A stretch of DNA of 64,000 nucleotides from positions 3,667,001-3,731,000 of the forward strand of contig NZ_FXWM01000001.1 of assembly GCF_900177675.1 (NCBI RefSeq). The letters run 5' to 3'. This document shows, piece by piece, positions 1 to 7,552 of the stretch. The notes under the pieces are model-generated. The model saw only the letters and a program-made list of their open reading frames with translations, was not told where the DNA came from and made no database searches. Numbering within the stretch: position 1 is the stretch's first letter; the number at the start of each line of letters is the position of its first letter. The stretch is from Bacillus sp. OV166 (lineage in GTDB: Bacteria > Bacillota > Bacilli > Bacillales > Cytobacillaceae). A program made the position numbers and the translations under genes.

Positions 1-492
1 ATAGCTTTCAAACTTACTTTTCTCAGGTCTTTTTATCAGGGTAATGGGACCTCCGAGATAGATATCCGGTCGTTCTAACAGCCTTTTAACCCCTGGGTGA
101 TGAATATCGGTTGTTCTGTATACCATCTCAGCTTCAAACTTTTTATCAGGGATAAATAATTCCTTCACATCCATTACACCATACACAGTGCCATTATGGA
201 TTAGATTGATCATCTCACCGGTTTTAAGTTCCTTCGCTTTATCTTTGTTGATAGCTAATGTAATCGGTAACGACCACGGGAGTCCATCGGACAATCTCAT
301 ATTTCTAACGACTGAATTATAATCAGATATACCCATAAACCCTGTAAGCGGACTATAGGCACCATTTGCAATTAACTCCAAATCACTTAATTCTAAATTT
401 CCTAGTTCTACATAATTACGAGTGTAATCAATTGGAGTATTTAGGTTGATCCTATTTACCAATTCACCCCCATGGGGGACACTTTCACTCAT
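1..492 (-). CDS. sat: Sulfate adenylyltransferase (ATP sulfurylase), 5' part only
   Basis: The enzyme makes adenylylsulfate (APS) from ATP and sulfate, the first step of sulfate assimilation. The reading frame begins at an ATG at 492, behind GGAGGGAG, and stays open for 164 codons to the window edge, so the C-terminal part is missing. The visible N-terminal half has the family segments IANGAYSPLTGFMG (about residues 41-54) and LPWSLPITLAI (about 72-82), typical of the PUA-like N-terminal domain of bacterial Sat. It lies 42 bp downstream of cysH on the same strand and is probably the last gene seen of a four-gene operon with the phosphosulfolactate synthase and a histidine phosphatase. In B. 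subtilis the corresponding second sat copy is YitA. Family call is firm; membership in a sulfolactate operon is inferred from order. Confidence 0.93.
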   Translation of the reverse strand, partial: MSESVPHGGELVNRINLNTPIDYTRNYVELGNLELSDLELIANGAYSPLTGFMGISDYNSVVRNMRLSDGLPWSLPITLAINKDKAKELKTGEMINLIHNGTVYGVMDVKELFIPDKKFEAEMVYRTTDIHHPGVKRLLERPDIYLGGPITLIKRPEKSKFESY

Positions 493-534
493 TTTACTCC
501 CTCCCTAATCTCTTGAATTTGCCTTTGTAGCATA

Positions 535-1245
535 TTATGTTTCATGTAGTCCGCATTCAGTTTTCGATTGACCAGCCCACCGTCCGGAACGGGAGTCTCT
601 TGAATCTGCGACAGGCTTTGTACAGGGAGCACAGCCAATACTTGGGTACCCTTTATCGTGTAAGGGATTGTAGGGTAAATGATTTAGATGAATATAAGTC
701 ATAATGTCTTCCCATGACCAGTGAATGAGGGGGCATATTTTTATTTTCTTAAATTTTTCATCCTTATTTATATATTGGGTGTTACTCCTTGTGGAAGATT
801 GATCTCGCCTTAGACCTGAGATCCATGCTTCAACATCCTGTAATGCTTCCTTAAGAGGAACCACCTTTCTTAAATGACAGCACAGATTGGGGTTACTCTG
901 CCACAATTCGTCTCCATACCATTTGGTTTGTTCATCCAACGATATCCTTGGTTTAATAAGATTGATCTGCAGCGATGGGTAGCTGTTCCTAACTTCCTCA
1001 ATTAATTGATAAGTTTCTGGAAAGTGGAGGCCGGTATCGAGGAAAATTATTTTCGCATGTTTATTTACTTTATGAATTAAATCGATTAAGACCATTCCTT
1101 CAGCGCCAAAGCTGCACGAATAGACAATTCTGTCTCCATAATTTTGGTATGCCCATTTTAATATATCTAGAAAATCACGAGGATGGTCCAAAAGGGTACC
1201 TACCTTTTTTTCATCCCAATTTTCATACGTCAACAGATCAGACAA
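535..1245 (-). CDS. cysH: APS/PAPS reductase, CysH family (YitB-like)
   Basis: Reduces (phospho)adenylylsulfate to sulfite with thioredoxin as donor. The 236-residue protein has the N-terminal SFGAEG nucleotide-binding segment (about 45-50), two cysteine pairs (C122-C123 and C205/C208) that ligate a [4Fe-4S] cluster in this family, and the C-terminal catalytic ECGLH motif (C231). The cluster-binding pairs suggest it can use APS, as in other Gram-positive CysH proteins. The start is TTG at 1245, chosen because GAGGTGA sits at proper distance upstream. It follows the histidine phosphatase by 20 bp and precedes sat by 42 bp. In this operon it would supply sulfite to the phosphosulfolactate synthase encoded first. 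It could equally serve cysteine synthesis; no cysteine genes are visible here. Confidence 0.93.
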   Translation of the reverse strand: MSDLLTYENWDEKKVGTLLDHPRDFLDILKWAYQNYGDRIVYSCSFGAEGMVLIDLIHKVNKHAKIIFLDTGLHFPETYQLIEEVRNSYPSLQINLIKPRISLDEQTKWYGDELWQSNPNLCCHLRKVVPLKEALQDVEAWISGLRRDQSSTRSNTQYINKDEKFKKIKICPLIHWSWEDIMTYIHLNHLPYNPLHDKGYPSIGCAPCTKPVADSRDSRSGRWAGQSKTECGLHET

Positions 1246-1264
1246 TTAAGGTCACCTCGACTTT

Positions 1265-1810
1265 CTATTCACGAAGATTGGAATTCAATGCGAGTGTAAT
1301 ACAGGCATTGTTTTCTACAATTATTTTATTCATGTGATTAACATCGCCAAACTGCGAATAAGAAATCATTGCCCTAATCCACGATCCATGGCCAAACACT
1401 AAAATATTGGACAACTTTTTATATTTTTCAATAAACAAAACAACCCTATCTTCTAAATTCTTAATACTTTCTCCTAAAACGAGATCTTTTGGATTATGAA
1501 TCCAAAGCTCACGATATTTCTCGAAAAGTTCTTCCTTTGGACGCCCTTCAAATGGACCAAAATCTAATTCATCTAATAAACCCTCTGTTTGGCATACGTG
1601 TCCATACAACTGAGCTGTTTGATGAGTTCGTTTTAGGGTGCTGGCCAAAACAAGTTCAAATGGTGCTAATTGTTTTAGCCGCTGCGCATTCTCTTCGATT
1701 CCTAAATATAATTCATCTGTTAATGGGGATAGTTCTATATCTCTCCTGCCTTGCAGCCAGGTTTTTTTATTCCATTCGGTGGGGAGATGTCTGATTAGCG
1801 TTATTTGCAT
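1265..1810 (-). CDS. Histidine phosphatase family protein; candidate phosphosulfolactate phosphatase
   Basis: A 181-residue member of the histidine phosphatase (phosphoglycerate mutase-like) superfamily. The catalytic N-terminal motif is present as LIRHLPTEWN (residues 4-13); the usual RHG has leucine in place of glycine. The FGPFEGRP segment (about 78-85) and the second-histidine motif VFGHGSWIR (about 138-146) are intact. ATG at 1810 follows GGAGGGAA and overlaps the 3' end of the phosphosulfolactate synthase gene by 10 bp, so translation is probably coupled. In known (R)-sulfolactate pathways the phosphate of phosphosulfolactate is removed by ComB, an unrelated metal-dependent phosphatase; no ComB gene is seen here. 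Its position makes this enzyme a candidate replacement. The substrate is inference; the superfamily is clear. Confidence 0.85.
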   Translation of the reverse strand: MQITLIRHLPTEWNKKTWLQGRRDIELSPLTDELYLGIEENAQRLKQLAPFELVLASTLKRTHQTAQLYGHVCQTEGLLDELDFGPFEGRPKEELFEKYRELWIHNPKDLVLGESIKNLEDRVVLFIEKYKKLSNILVFGHGSWIRAMISYSQFGDVNHMNKIIVENNACITLALNSNLRE

Positions 1811-2562
1811 TCATTTCCCTCCAAAAAAAATGTTTCACTTCTAAGACCACAGCGTTGCGCTTCTAATATTAGAACATCTCGTATTTTCACATTTCCTAAA
1901 TTGACATTCGGTCCAATTTCTTTAATAAAATACATTTGATGTTTTGCCGATGGTGCTTCAAAGATGATTTTTTTGCTGTCAACATCGCTAACCAACTCTT
2001 GTATTAAATCGGACTTAAGATCACCACATTTTTCATAAATACCTGATGTCCCAGATTCTCTCCCTTCTGTAATCACATATTCACAACCGGCTTCTAAGAA
2101 GATCGATATTTCTTCTTTCCACCCAGAAATAGACATTTCCTGATTAGGATCTTTGGAACCAACCTCGGCGATGATATGAAAGTCATTTTTTAATTGTGAA
2201 ATTAAACGAAGGCGTTCATTTATCGGAATATCTAGTGTCCCATTAGATATTTCAAGCCATTCAATCCCTAAATCCTGTAAAAAGGATAAGTATTCAGGAA
2301 TTTTTTTTTGGTAAAAGCATTTTTCAAATAATGTACCGCCACAATAAGTCCGAATATGATATTCCTTGTACAGCTGAACCTTTTCCTTTATGTTTGGCGT
2401 TACATATGCTGAACCAATCCCGATCTTAGCTATATCAATAAAGCTGCCATAATCAGCTAAGATATTCATTAATTCTCCCAGCGGGGTCCCTGAATCGATC
2501 ACAGATGTTAGACCGTATGATCTACTTCCTGAAGTCCTTTCAGGAATGGTTAAAAAACTCAT
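1801..2562 (-). CDS. Phosphosulfolactate synthase, ComA/YitD family
   Basis: Catalyses addition of sulfite to phosphoenolpyruvate giving (R)-2-phospho-3-sulfolactate. The 253-residue protein is a TIM barrel of the ComA family: the segments IDIAKIGIGSAYV (about 43-55), YCGGTLFE (about 73-80), EISNGT (about 103-108), AEVGSK (about 131-136) and EAPS (about 199-202) match what I recall of ComA and B. subtilis YitD. ATG at 2562 lies 9 nt after GGAGG. It is the first gene of the operon; the next gene overlaps its end. In methanogens the product feeds coenzyme M, whereas Bacillus spores accumulate 3-sulfolactate, so sulfolactate synthesis is the likely role. YitD belongs to a sporulation (sigma-K) operon in B. 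subtilis, and a sigma-K-like promoter candidate lies upstream. Confidence 0.9.
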   Translation of the reverse strand: MSFLTIPERTSGSRSYGLTSVIDSGTPLGELMNILADYGSFIDIAKIGIGSAYVTPNIKEKVQLYKEYHIRTYCGGTLFEKCFYQKKIPEYLSFLQDLGIEWLEISNGTLDIPINERLRLISQLKNDFHIIAEVGSKDPNQEMSISGWKEEISIFLEAGCEYVITEGRESGTSGIYEKCGDLKSDLIQELVSDVDSKKIIFEAPSAKHQMYFIKEIGPNVNLGNVKIRDVLILEAQRCGLRSETFFLEGNECK

Positions 2563-2620
2563 AGGGAATGCGCCTCCTCTATTTTTCTAGAATAGATTAT
2601 TCGAAAAATGGGTGAATGTG

Positions 2621-2648
2621 TATATAATGGGCATTATTCCTAGGAAGT
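2621..2648 (-). promoter_or_regulatory. Candidate sigma-K-type promoter for the sulfolactate operon
   Basis: On the minus strand, CATTATATA (2629 to 2621) matches the sigma-K -10 consensus CATAnnnTA at all fixed positions but one. An AC dinucleotide (2648-2647) lies 17 nt upstream, equivalent to the usual 16-nt gap after ACm. The -10 is about 60 bp from the ATG of the phosphosulfolactate synthase gene. Sigma-K consensus sites are short and degenerate, so this is suggestive only. Confidence 0.35.
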
Positions 2649-2728
2649 AAGCAATTGCGATTGTATAATCTGCTGTCTCATTCCAAATAATAATAGGGCT
2701 TAATTTTACAGTTAGGGGTGTACATACA

Positions 2729-3973
2729 TTGCCGAAGCAAAAGCATAAAGGCTTGACGATTACTGCAATCAGTTCAATCCCGCTTATTTTGGTGTTAGGA
2801 AACTCAATGCTAATCCCAATTCTCCCAAAAATGAAATCAGAATTGAATATAACTCAATTTCAGACTAGCTTAATTATCTCCGTATTTTCGATTGCAGCGG
2901 CAATATCTATACCTGTATTAGGATATTTATCTGACCGATTTTCACGTAAAGCGATTATTATCCCTGCACTTATTTTATATGGCAGCGGAGGCCTTTTAGC
3001 TGGAGCTGCAGCTGCCTGGTTCTCCAATTCTTATACATGGATTATAGCAGGGAGGATTTTGCAAGGAATGGGTGCTGCTGGTACGGCTCCAATTGCCATG
3101 GCATTGGCAGGCGATTTATTTAAGGGTGGAGAACAAAGTAAAGTTTTAGGTTTAGTGGAAGCGTCGAATGGATTCGGGAAGGTAATCAGCCCAATTATCG
3201 GTTCGCTACTAGCCCTTCTGTTTTGGTACGCAGCATTTTTTGCCTTTCCAATTTTTTGTGCCCTATCAGTCCTCTTTACCATCTTTTTTATCAAGGAAAA
3301 GAAAGCAGAGAAAGAACCTCCCCCTTTAGGAAAATATGTAAAGGGCCTTGTTTCTGTTTTCAAAACAGAAGGACGCTGGTTATTTGCCGCTTATTTCACA
3401 GGTTCCTCCTGCCTTTTTACACTATTTGGGATTTTGTTTTATATATCCGATATTCTCGAGAAAGATCATCAGATTGATGGTTTACTAAAAGGTGCCATTT
3501 TAGCGATCCCCCTTTTATTTATGACAACAACCTCCTATTTTACAGGCAGTAATATTGGAAAAAAAATGAAGGTAATGAAAAGATTAATCGTCATTGGCTG
3601 TTTATTAATGACTGCTTCCTTTGCATCATTGGTCTTCTTTACGAATTTACTTCCATTTTTTGCAGTCTTAGTCATAAGCAGTATTGGAACTGGACTCGTT
3701 CTTCCATGTATCAATAGCTTTATTACTGGTTCAGTACCGGCAGACCGGCGTGGATTCGTTACCTCCCTCTATGGATCTGTTAGATTTTTAGGTGTTGCCA
3801 TTGGTCCACCTATTTTTGGGGCATTAATGGAATGGTCCCGTTCAGGGATGTTCTTATCTACAGCAGGTTTAACATTATTATGTGGATTGCTTTCCATGAT
3901 GCTCATCCATGTTGCTAAAAAGGAGCCTTCAGAAGATAGTGATTCCTTGTTTGAAAAATTATCTTTCACATAA
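2729..3973 (+). CDS. MFS transporter (YitG-like position), divergent from sulfolactate operon
   Basis: A 414-residue major facilitator with about 12 predicted membrane helices. Family motifs include the loop 2-3 signature [13 protein letters not shown] (about residues 64-76) and [19 protein letters not shown] (about 107-125), the drug:H+ antiporter motif C region. The start is TTG at 2729 after AGGGGTG. It is transcribed away from the phosphosulfolactate synthase gene with a 166-bp spacer. In B. subtilis the yit sulfolactate gene group ends with an MFS gene, yitG, so moving sulfolactate or a related sulfonate is a reasonable guess. The sequence alone would also fit a generic multidrug exporter. 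Confidence 0.85.
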   Translation: MPKQKHKGLTITAISSIPLILVLGNSMLIPILPKMKSELNITQFQTSLIISVFSIAAAISIPVLGYLSDRFSRKAIIIPALILYGSGGLLAGAAAAWFSNSYTWIIAGRILQGMGAAGTAPIAMALAGDLFKGGEQSKVLGLVEASNGFGKVISPIIGSLLALLFWYAAFFAFPIFCALSVLFTIFFIKEKKAEKEPPPLGKYVKGLVSVFKTEGRWLFAAYFTGSSCLFTLFGILFYISDILEKDHQIDGLLKGAILAIPLLFMTTTSYFTGSNIGKKMKVMKRLIVIGCLLMTASFASLVFFTNLLPFFAVLVISSIGTGLVLPCINSFITGSVPADRRGFVTSLYGSVRFLGVAIGPPIFGALMEWSRSGMFLSTAGLTLLCGLLSMMLIHVAKKEPSEDSDSLFEKLSFT

Positions 3974-4034
3974 AATTGAAAAAGGTCCGTTTAGGAGAGT
4001 TTACTTGACAATGGAGCAAGATAAAAAGGAGTAG

Positions 4035-4325
4035 ATGTCATTGCAAATTTATTTTTCTCCTGAGGTAATCACACCGCAGTTTCAGGTATTAAATGTGGTG
4101 GATGGAAAAAACAAAGCAGTAGGAAACGTGGCTCTTCTATTTGATGAAAAAAAGCTTTATGTTTATGGAATTTTAGAAGAAATAGAAGTCGGAGCGGATT
4201 TTAAGGATTTAGTCACACCTTATATAAAAGGTTTAGCTAAGGCTCGGCCCGGATTAGATATTTTCTCTTGTTTATATGTTGGATGTAAAAAAATAAATTT
4301 GAATGAAGAAGAAAAAGATAAATAA
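4035..4325 (+). CDS. Conserved-looking small protein of unknown function
   Basis: A 96-residue acidic cytosolic protein that I do not recognise. It has no signal peptide, membrane helix or cysteine motif; the C-terminus has two cysteines (SCLYVGC) and a charged tail. The first ATG (4035) is only 3 nt after AAGGAG, so the in-frame TTG at 4041, at 9 nt, may be the true start. It lies 60 bp downstream of the MFS gene on the same strand and ends just before a rho-independent terminator, so the two are probably co-transcribed. That would link it loosely to the sulfonate block. Confidence 0.65.
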   Translation: MSLQIYFSPEVITPQFQVLNVVDGKNKAVGNVALLFDEKKLYVYGILEEIEVGADFKDLVTPYIKGLAKARPGLDIFSCLYVGCKKINLNEEEKDK

Positions 4326-4333
4326 TGGTTTAG

Positions 4334-4365
4334 GTGGACTCCAAGCTGGGTCCACTTTTTTTTTT
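4334..4365 (+). terminator. Rho-independent terminator after the MFS/small-protein unit
   Basis: GTGGAC (4334-4339) pairs with GTCCAC (4350-4355), with a 10-nt loop, followed by ten T residues. Confidence 0.85.
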
Positions 4366-4452
4366 GCATACCTTCCATGTCACAGGTGTCTAACTCTTTC
4401 ATATTTTAATGTTATAAATCAACATTAGATTAGATATTCGGGGTGTGCGTGA

Positions 4453-5217
4453 ATGAGCATGGGGATCATTGTAATGGGTCTTTTAATCGGCTTTATGGTC
4501 GGATTAACAGGTGTTGGAGGGGCCGCTTTGTTGACACCAATTTTAATTTTATTAGGTATCAGCCCTTCTATTGCGGTAGGTACTGATCTTGTTTATAACT
4601 CCATAACTAAACTTTTTGGTTCAATTCAACATTGGAGGCAGAAGACGATAAACTTCAAATTAGTTAAGTATCTAGCGATTGGGAGTATTCCAAGTGCGAT
4701 CTGTGCAGTAGGAATTCTTCATTTATTTGATTCTTTTTTTCATAATCAAGAAGTAGTGATTAAACACGCATTAGGTTACGTTTTAATATTGGTAGCATTG
4801 ACTACCCTTTTTAAAACATTTATGAAAAATAAATTAGAATGGAATCATTTTCAAAAGAAGCCGATCCATGAAAAACGGAGCTTAACCATTCTGATTGGTG
4901 CTATATTAGGTTTTATTGTAGGCTTGACATCGATTGGATCTGGTTCATTGTTTGCATTAGCTATGATTTACTTGTACAGATTGAGAACTCCAGAATTGGT
5001 CGGAACCGATATCGCTCATGCCTTTTTATTAGTCTCCGCTGCAGGGATTATGCACGCAGGAATCGGCAATGTTGATTATCTATTAGTGTTTAACCTATTA
5101 ATGGGGTCAATCCCCGGTGTTATTTTAGGAAGCACCTTATCCTCTAAGTTACCCGCAAAACCTCTAAGAACCATTATGGCACTGATGATTTTGATTAGTG
5201 GGTTTAAACTAATTTAA
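4453..5217 (+). CDS. TauE/SafE-family sulfite/sulfonate permease
   Basis: A 254-residue membrane protein with about 7-8 helices and two homologous halves. Each half opens with the glycine-rich family segment (GFMVGLTGVGGAALLTP at about 13-29 and GFIVGLTSIGSGSLFAL at about 154-170), each followed by a VGTD motif (about 43 and 184). TauE/SafE proteins move sulfite, sulfoacetate, taurine-derived sulfonates and other anions. The ATG at 4453 lies about 5 nt after GGGGTGTG; an in-frame ATG at 4459 is an alternative. Its neighbours make sulfite and phosphosulfolactate, which supports a sulfonate or sulfite role, although the family is broad. Confidence 0.87.
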   Translation: MSMGIIVMGLLIGFMVGLTGVGGAALLTPILILLGISPSIAVGTDLVYNSITKLFGSIQHWRQKTINFKLVKYLAIGSIPSAICAVGILHLFDSFFHNQEVVIKHALGYVLILVALTTLFKTFMKNKLEWNHFQKKPIHEKRSLTILIGAILGFIVGLTSIGSGSLFALAMIYLYRLRTPELVGTDIAHAFLLVSAAGIMHAGIGNVDYLLVFNLLMGSIPGVILGSTLSSKLPAKPLRTIMALMILISGFKLI

Positions 5218-5246
5218 TATAATCAATTAACTTCTGTAACAGCTAA

Positions 5247-5280
5247 AAAGTCTATCAAATTTGATAGACTTTATTTTTAT
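5247..5280. terminator. Bidirectional terminator between TauE-type and SpoVAF-type genes
   Basis: A perfect 26-bp palindrome with 13-bp arms (AAAGTCTATCAAA and its complement, 5247-5272) lies between convergent genes. It is followed by T-rich sequence on both strands. Confidence 0.85.
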
Positions 5281-6743
5281 TGCCTTGTTCTATCTTGTGG
5301 CGTTAGGATTGCAGCCCTTGTATTATTAAGCGGGATTGGCGTCCGAGAGAGCATTATCCGAAAATCTCGTGGATTAAATGGAATAAACGGATACAAAAAA
5401 GGTGTATTCATGCTCTTAGTTACAACAAGGAGCATGATCCATAACGTTATTCCTATGATCAACCCTGGAACTTTAAATAAAGCAACCATGATTAAAAAGA
5501 AAACCCGAAAAAGTCGATTGGCAAGGCTTAACTCATAACTTGGTGTGGCAAAAGTTCCAATTGCAGCAACAGCCACATATAGGACGACCTCATGAGTAAA
5601 AATCCCTACCTTTACAGCTACATCTCCAATGATAATTGCAGAAACGATACCAAGTGCTGTAGCAAGGGCATTCGGGGTATGAATAGCTGCCATTCGCAAA
5701 ATTTCGATTCCGACTTCAGCAATGAGAAATTGCCAGATTAAACCAATCTCCCCTTGATCTTCTACACCGATAAACTTCCATCGATCGGAGAGTAATTGTT
5801 CATTGGTCGCATAAGTATACCAAAGTGGTAAGAGAAATAAGGAGGATAACACAGCGATAAATCGTGCCCAACGTAAAAAAATCCCAATTACCGGCTTTTG
5901 ACGATATTCTTCAGCATGCTGCAGGTGATGCCAATAGGTTGCTGGACAAATCATTACACTTGGTGACCCATCCACCACTATTAATACATGGCCTTCCATT
6001 AAATGAACGGCACTTGTATCTGATCTTTCTGTGTATCGAACTAATGGATATGGATTATAATTTCGGCCAAATACAAATTCTTCAATCGTTTTTTCCGCCA
6101 TAGGAATCCCATCTATGGATATTTTTTCAAGTTCATTCCTTAACATTTTTACATTATCCGGGTCAACAATGCTATCTATGTATACTAATGCAATATCTGT
6201 TTTGGATCGTTTTCCTACTTGGACGTATTCCATTACAAGGGAACGATCCCGTACACGCCTGCGAATTAACGCTAAGTTAAATACAATCGTTTCAACAAAG
6301 CCATCACGGGGTCCCCGTACAACCCGTTCAATATCTGGTTCCTGAGGAGAACGGATTGGATATTCACGTGAATCAATCAGGATTACTTGTTTCCCGCCTT
6401 CTACTACTACTGCAGTTTGTCCTGCAAGAATTTGGGCTATAACTTCCTCTAAATCATCTGATGTATTCACCTCTACATGAGGAATAAAACTTTTAAATAG
6501 CTTATCAATGGGATTATTTCCAAAATCCTCTGGTTTGCGTTTCTCAATTTCCTTCATAATTAAAAGTAAGAGATTAGCTGAAGCAAACCCATCTATCAAA
6601 AACATCCCGAACCGGAGTCCTCCGTATTCCAACGGTCGATGAATCACATCAAAGCTTTTTCCAATTCGTAATTCTTTTATTAAGTATTCTATATTATCTT
6701 CAAACTTTTCCTTAACCGGAATTTGAGTCCCCTTTTTTCCCAA
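5277..6743 (-). CDS. SpoVAF-like GerA-family spore membrane protein
   Basis: GerA-family membrane protein, about 488 residues. The soluble N-terminal half contains the SpoVAF-type segments RSPQEPDIERVVRGPRDGF and RRRVRDRSLVMEYVQVGKRS, and LMEGHVLIVVDGSPSV before the membrane part. The C-terminal half has about 5 helices with AAIHTPNALATALG and GTFATPSYELSLANRLFR. These match SpoVAF, which assists release of spore-core solutes during germination, better than nutrient-receptor A subunits. The conceptual TTG at 6752 directly abuts AGGAG; TTG at 6743, 9 nt from it, is chosen. The gene stands alone rather than after spoVAE as in the spoVA operon, so it may be an extra paralogue. A sigma-G-like promoter candidate lies upstream. 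Confidence 0.85.
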   Translation of the reverse strand: MGKKGTQIPVKEKFEDNIEYLIKELRIGKSFDVIHRPLEYGGLRFGMFLIDGFASANLLLLIMKEIEKRKPEDFGNNPIDKLFKSFIPHVEVNTSDDLEEVIAQILAGQTAVVVEGGKQVILIDSREYPIRSPQEPDIERVVRGPRDGFVETIVFNLALIRRRVRDRSLVMEYVQVGKRSKTDIALVYIDSIVDPDNVKMLRNELEKISIDGIPMAEKTIEEFVFGRNYNPYPLVRYTERSDTSAVHLMEGHVLIVVDGSPSVMICPATYWHHLQHAEEYRQKPVIGIFLRWARFIAVLSSLFLLPLWYTYATNEQLLSDRWKFIGVEDQGEIGLIWQFLIAEVGIEILRMAAIHTPNALATALGIVSAIIIGDVAVKVGIFTHEVVLYVAVAAIGTFATPSYELSLANRLFRVFFLIMVALFKVPGLIIGITLWIMLLVVTKSMNTPFLYPFIPFNPRDFRIMLSRTPIPLNNTRAAILTPQDRTRQ

Positions 6744-6780
6744 ACATGCCAACTCCTAAATTTTCATTATTGGTATTTTG

Positions 6781-6811
6781 CAACATGTTTGAGGTTAATA
6801 TTCTCTTTTCA
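6781..6811 (-). promoter_or_regulatory. Candidate sigma-G promoter for the SpoVAF-like gene
   Basis: On the minus strand, TGAAAA (6811-6806) and CATGTTG (6787-6781) are 18 bp apart. The forespore sigma-G consensus I recall is TGnATA and CATnnTA, so each box has one mismatch. It lies about 40 bp before the start codon. Confidence 0.35.
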
Positions 6812-6934
6812 ATATCATTAAGGAGTTCTATACATTAATGTTTAATGATTCGGAAAAACTATTTTCGTGCTGTGCTTAAAGAAAGGTGGCACTTGGAGAT
6901 GAATAAAATTTCTTATACACTGAGGAGGGCAACA

Positions 6935-7447
6935 ATGGGAATTTTAAGTGGAAATCCTAAGGAAGAACCTTTACATTACGGTGAAGTCTTTGATATTTGG
7001 GCTTCTCAATTAGTCGGAAATAGTATGATAGCTGGTTATCAAACGATGTTAAACCATACCGGGGACGATGATTTAAAAAAGTTATTAGTTGAAGCGATTG
7101 AAACCTGCCAGCAGCAAAAGAAACAGGTGGAAGAACTTTTAAAAGAAAATGGTATTGGATTACCACCTGCAGCACCTGAGCCGCCAGAAGCATGCCTAGA
7201 AGAGATCCCGGTTGGAGCAAGAATCCCGGATCCAGCCATTGCCGCTACACTTTCAGCAGATTTAGCTGCTGGTTTAGTTGCTTGCAGCATGATTATAGGT
7301 AAATCCATTAGAGAAGATGTTGCAATGATGTATGGTCAATTTCATATTCAAAAGGCAGCACTCGGAGCAAAAGTCCTTCGCTTGAACAAAGAAAAAGGCT
7401 GGTTAATCCCACCTCCACTGCATCTAAATAAACATCATGATTGCTAA
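6935..7447 (+). CDS. DUF3231 family protein
   Basis: About 170 residues of the DUF3231 family found in many Bacillus species, often in several copies. The sequence is a helical bundle beginning MGILSGN and containing HYGEVFDIW (about 14-22) and a Pro-rich linker PPAAPEPPEACLEEIP (about 81-96). ATG at 6935 is chosen because GAGGAGGG precedes it at good distance; the frame extends upstream to 6845 without a better ribosome site. Function is unknown. It is divergent from the SpoVAF-like gene, separated by about 190 bp. Confidence 0.85.
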   Translation: MGILSGNPKEEPLHYGEVFDIWASQLVGNSMIAGYQTMLNHTGDDDLKKLLVEAIETCQQQKKQVEELLKENGIGLPPAAPEPPEACLEEIPVGARIPDPAIAATLSADLAAGLVACSMIIGKSIREDVAMMYGQFHIQKAALGAKVLRLNKEKGWLIPPPLHLNKHHDC

Positions 7448-7494
7448 ACAGTGTTTTAAGAATACGAGTTATAACATTCAATAATTAATTCAAA

Positions 7495-7528
7495 AAATCC
7501 ACCATGTCAAAGTCAGGTGGATTTTTTT
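7495..7528. terminator. Terminator after DUF3231 gene
   Basis: AAATCCACC (7495-7503) pairs with GGTGGATTT (7516-7524), followed by a T tract. It also lies just beyond the 3' end of the convergent pentapeptide-repeat gene and may serve both. Confidence 0.85.
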
Positions 7529-7552
7529 GTGCATATTTCAAAAATCATGTTA

